Below are positions 12,959 through 13,669 of a stretch of 13,669 bases of DNA, in pieces; positions within the stretch are counted from its first letter, which is position 1; the number at the start of each line of letters is the position of its first letter. The DNA is from JACCTH01 sp035281645 (GTDB lineage Bacteria > Actinomycetota > Acidimicrobiia > Spongiisociales > ZC4RG35), in assembly GCA_035281645.1 (NCBI GenBank), contig DATEDN010000134.1:1-13669 (forward strand). The letters run 5' to 3'. Position numbers and translations under genes: made by a program. Under the pieces are notes generated by a model. The model saw only the letters and a program-made list of their open reading frames with translations. It did not search any database and was not told the DNA's origin.

Positions 12959-13596
12959 TGACGGACGACCGTTCGGCGGTGCCGTTTGCGAACGCAGCTG
13001 CTTTTCGGCGCTGGCTAGAGAAGAACCACGTCAAGAAGACGGAACTATGGATGAAGTTGAACTCGAAACATGTAAAGCCGCGAGGGATCACCTGGGAAGA
13101 GGCGGTTGAAGAGGCGCTGTGCTTCGGCTGGATCGACTCCAAGTCACAGCGCATCGACGACGACTCGCGACGACAGCGCTGGACGCCCCGCAAGCCGGGC
13201 AGCAATTGGAGCAAGATCAATATTGCCCTGGTCGAAAAGCTGGTGGCCGAGGGCCGGATGACTCCGGCAGGCCTGGCGGCCTTCGAGAAGAGGCGGCCGG
13301 CGCAGAGCGGCGTCTATTCCTACGAGGACCGTCACCAGATCGAGCTTCCCGCCGAGTTCAAGGCTCGGCTGGCGGCAGATCGCAAGGCTTCGGCGTTCTG
13401 GGAGGCGGCCACCTCCGGCTATCGAGCCAGCACCATCTATTGGGTGATGTCGGCCAAGCAGGAGGCCACCCGGGAGAAGCGGATGACCCAGCTGCTCGAA
13501 GACTCGGCCGCCGGGCGTCTGGTGCCACCCCAGCGGTACGGGGACCCTCCGGCGTGGGTGGCGCGAGCCGCGGCCGCAGCGCGGGCCGCCGAGTAG
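12958..13596 (+). CDS. YdeI/OmpD-associated family protein
   Basis: A 212-residue cytoplasmic protein without signal peptide or membrane segment. It carries the family landmarks 'FRRWLEKNHVKKTELWMKL', 'ITWEEAVEEALCFGWIDSKSQRIDDDS', 'RWTPRKPGSNWSKINIALVEKLVAEGRMTPAGLAAFE', and a C-terminal helical part 'FWEAATSGYRASTIYWVMSAKQEATREKRMTQLLEDSAAGR'. Biochemical function is not known. E. coli YdeI is linked to stress resistance and OmpD in older work, but transfer to this protein is weak. The last residues are Ala-rich. The ATG overlaps the dGTPase TGA by one base (TGATG), so the two are translationally coupled. It appears to be the last gene of the phn-containing operon. Confidence 0.88.
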   Translation: MTDDRSAVPFANAAAFRRWLEKNHVKKTELWMKLNSKHVKPRGITWEEAVEEALCFGWIDSKSQRIDDDSRRQRWTPRKPGSNWSKINIALVEKLVAEGRMTPAGLAAFEKRRPAQSGVYSYEDRHQIELPAEFKARLAADRKASAFWEAATSGYRASTIYWVMSAKQEATREKRMTQLLEDSAAGRLVPPQRYGDPPAWVARAAAAARAAE

Positions 13597-13622
13597 GGCG
13601 CTTGCCGGCGCGTCTGTGGGCT

Positions 13623-13647
13623 GATAGGGCCGTACAGCAGCCCTATC
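13623..13647 (+). terminator. Candidate operon-end hairpin
   Basis: The arms GATAGGGC (13623-13630) and GCCCTATC (13640-13647) are exact reverse complements with a 9-base loop, 26 bp after the last stop codon. No T tract follows, so it may be a weak terminator, an RNA 3' end stabiliser, or an operator for a gene beyond the window. The rest of the 73-bp tail holds nothing else recognisable. Confidence 0.45.
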
Positions 13648-13669
13648 GACCCTGGGTCGCGATCTAGAC

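Overview
The window reads as a GC-rich bacterial chromosome segment, most likely from an actinobacterium of the Acidimicrobiia type or a nearby deep lineage. The reasons are frequent GTG/TTG starts, starts without a visible Shine-Dalgarno (SD) sequence, a lipoprotein with a Thr/Ala linker, the dnaX-ybaB-recR order, and gene content typical of such environmental genomes. This placement is an inference; no rRNA or other taxonomic marker is present. Coding density is very high and no gap between genes exceeds about 125 bp.

Layout. (1) Positions 1-2418, plus strand: the 3' part of a nitroreductase-family gene, a HAD hydrolase that appears to begin at a CTG codon, and a succinate-semialdehyde-type aldehyde dehydrogenase. 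(2) Positions 2415-5034, minus strand: the replication/repair cluster dnaX-ybaB-recR. RecR's stop codon overlaps that of the aldehyde dehydrogenase in a shared CTAG. (3) Positions 5155-7550, plus strand: a two-gene ABC-2 type exporter (ATPase and 533-residue membrane protein). (4) Positions 7552-7628: a 77-bp tract with a 7-bp period, then a GTG-started 5'(3')-deoxyribonucleotidase-like HAD gene. (5) Positions 8253-13596, plus strand: a phosphonate/phosphite-type ABC importer (phnD, phnC, phnE) running with 1-8 bp overlaps into a dGTPase-like HD hydrolase and a YdeI/OmpD-associated family protein. A hairpin near the right edge may end this operon.

How the genes fit together. In the phn unit, the lipoprotein PhnD would deliver substrate to PhnE, powered by PhnC. 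No C-P lyase, phosphonatase or phosphite dehydrogenase gene is present, so the substrate is open. Two nucleotide-processing hydrolases flank the transporter and one is translationally coupled to it, which is not the textbook phn arrangement. A perfect 16-bp hairpin separates phnD from phnC and probably lets the binding protein be made in excess.

The most unusual element is PhnE. It is about 600 residues, roughly twice the usual size, with an extracytoplasmic Ig-like domain after the first membrane helix and a block of about six extra predicted helices inserted before the conserved EAA half. Other points of interest are the heptad tract, a dnaX hairpin with a possible +1 frameshift giving a gamma-sized product, and a DnaX zinc site lacking one cysteine.
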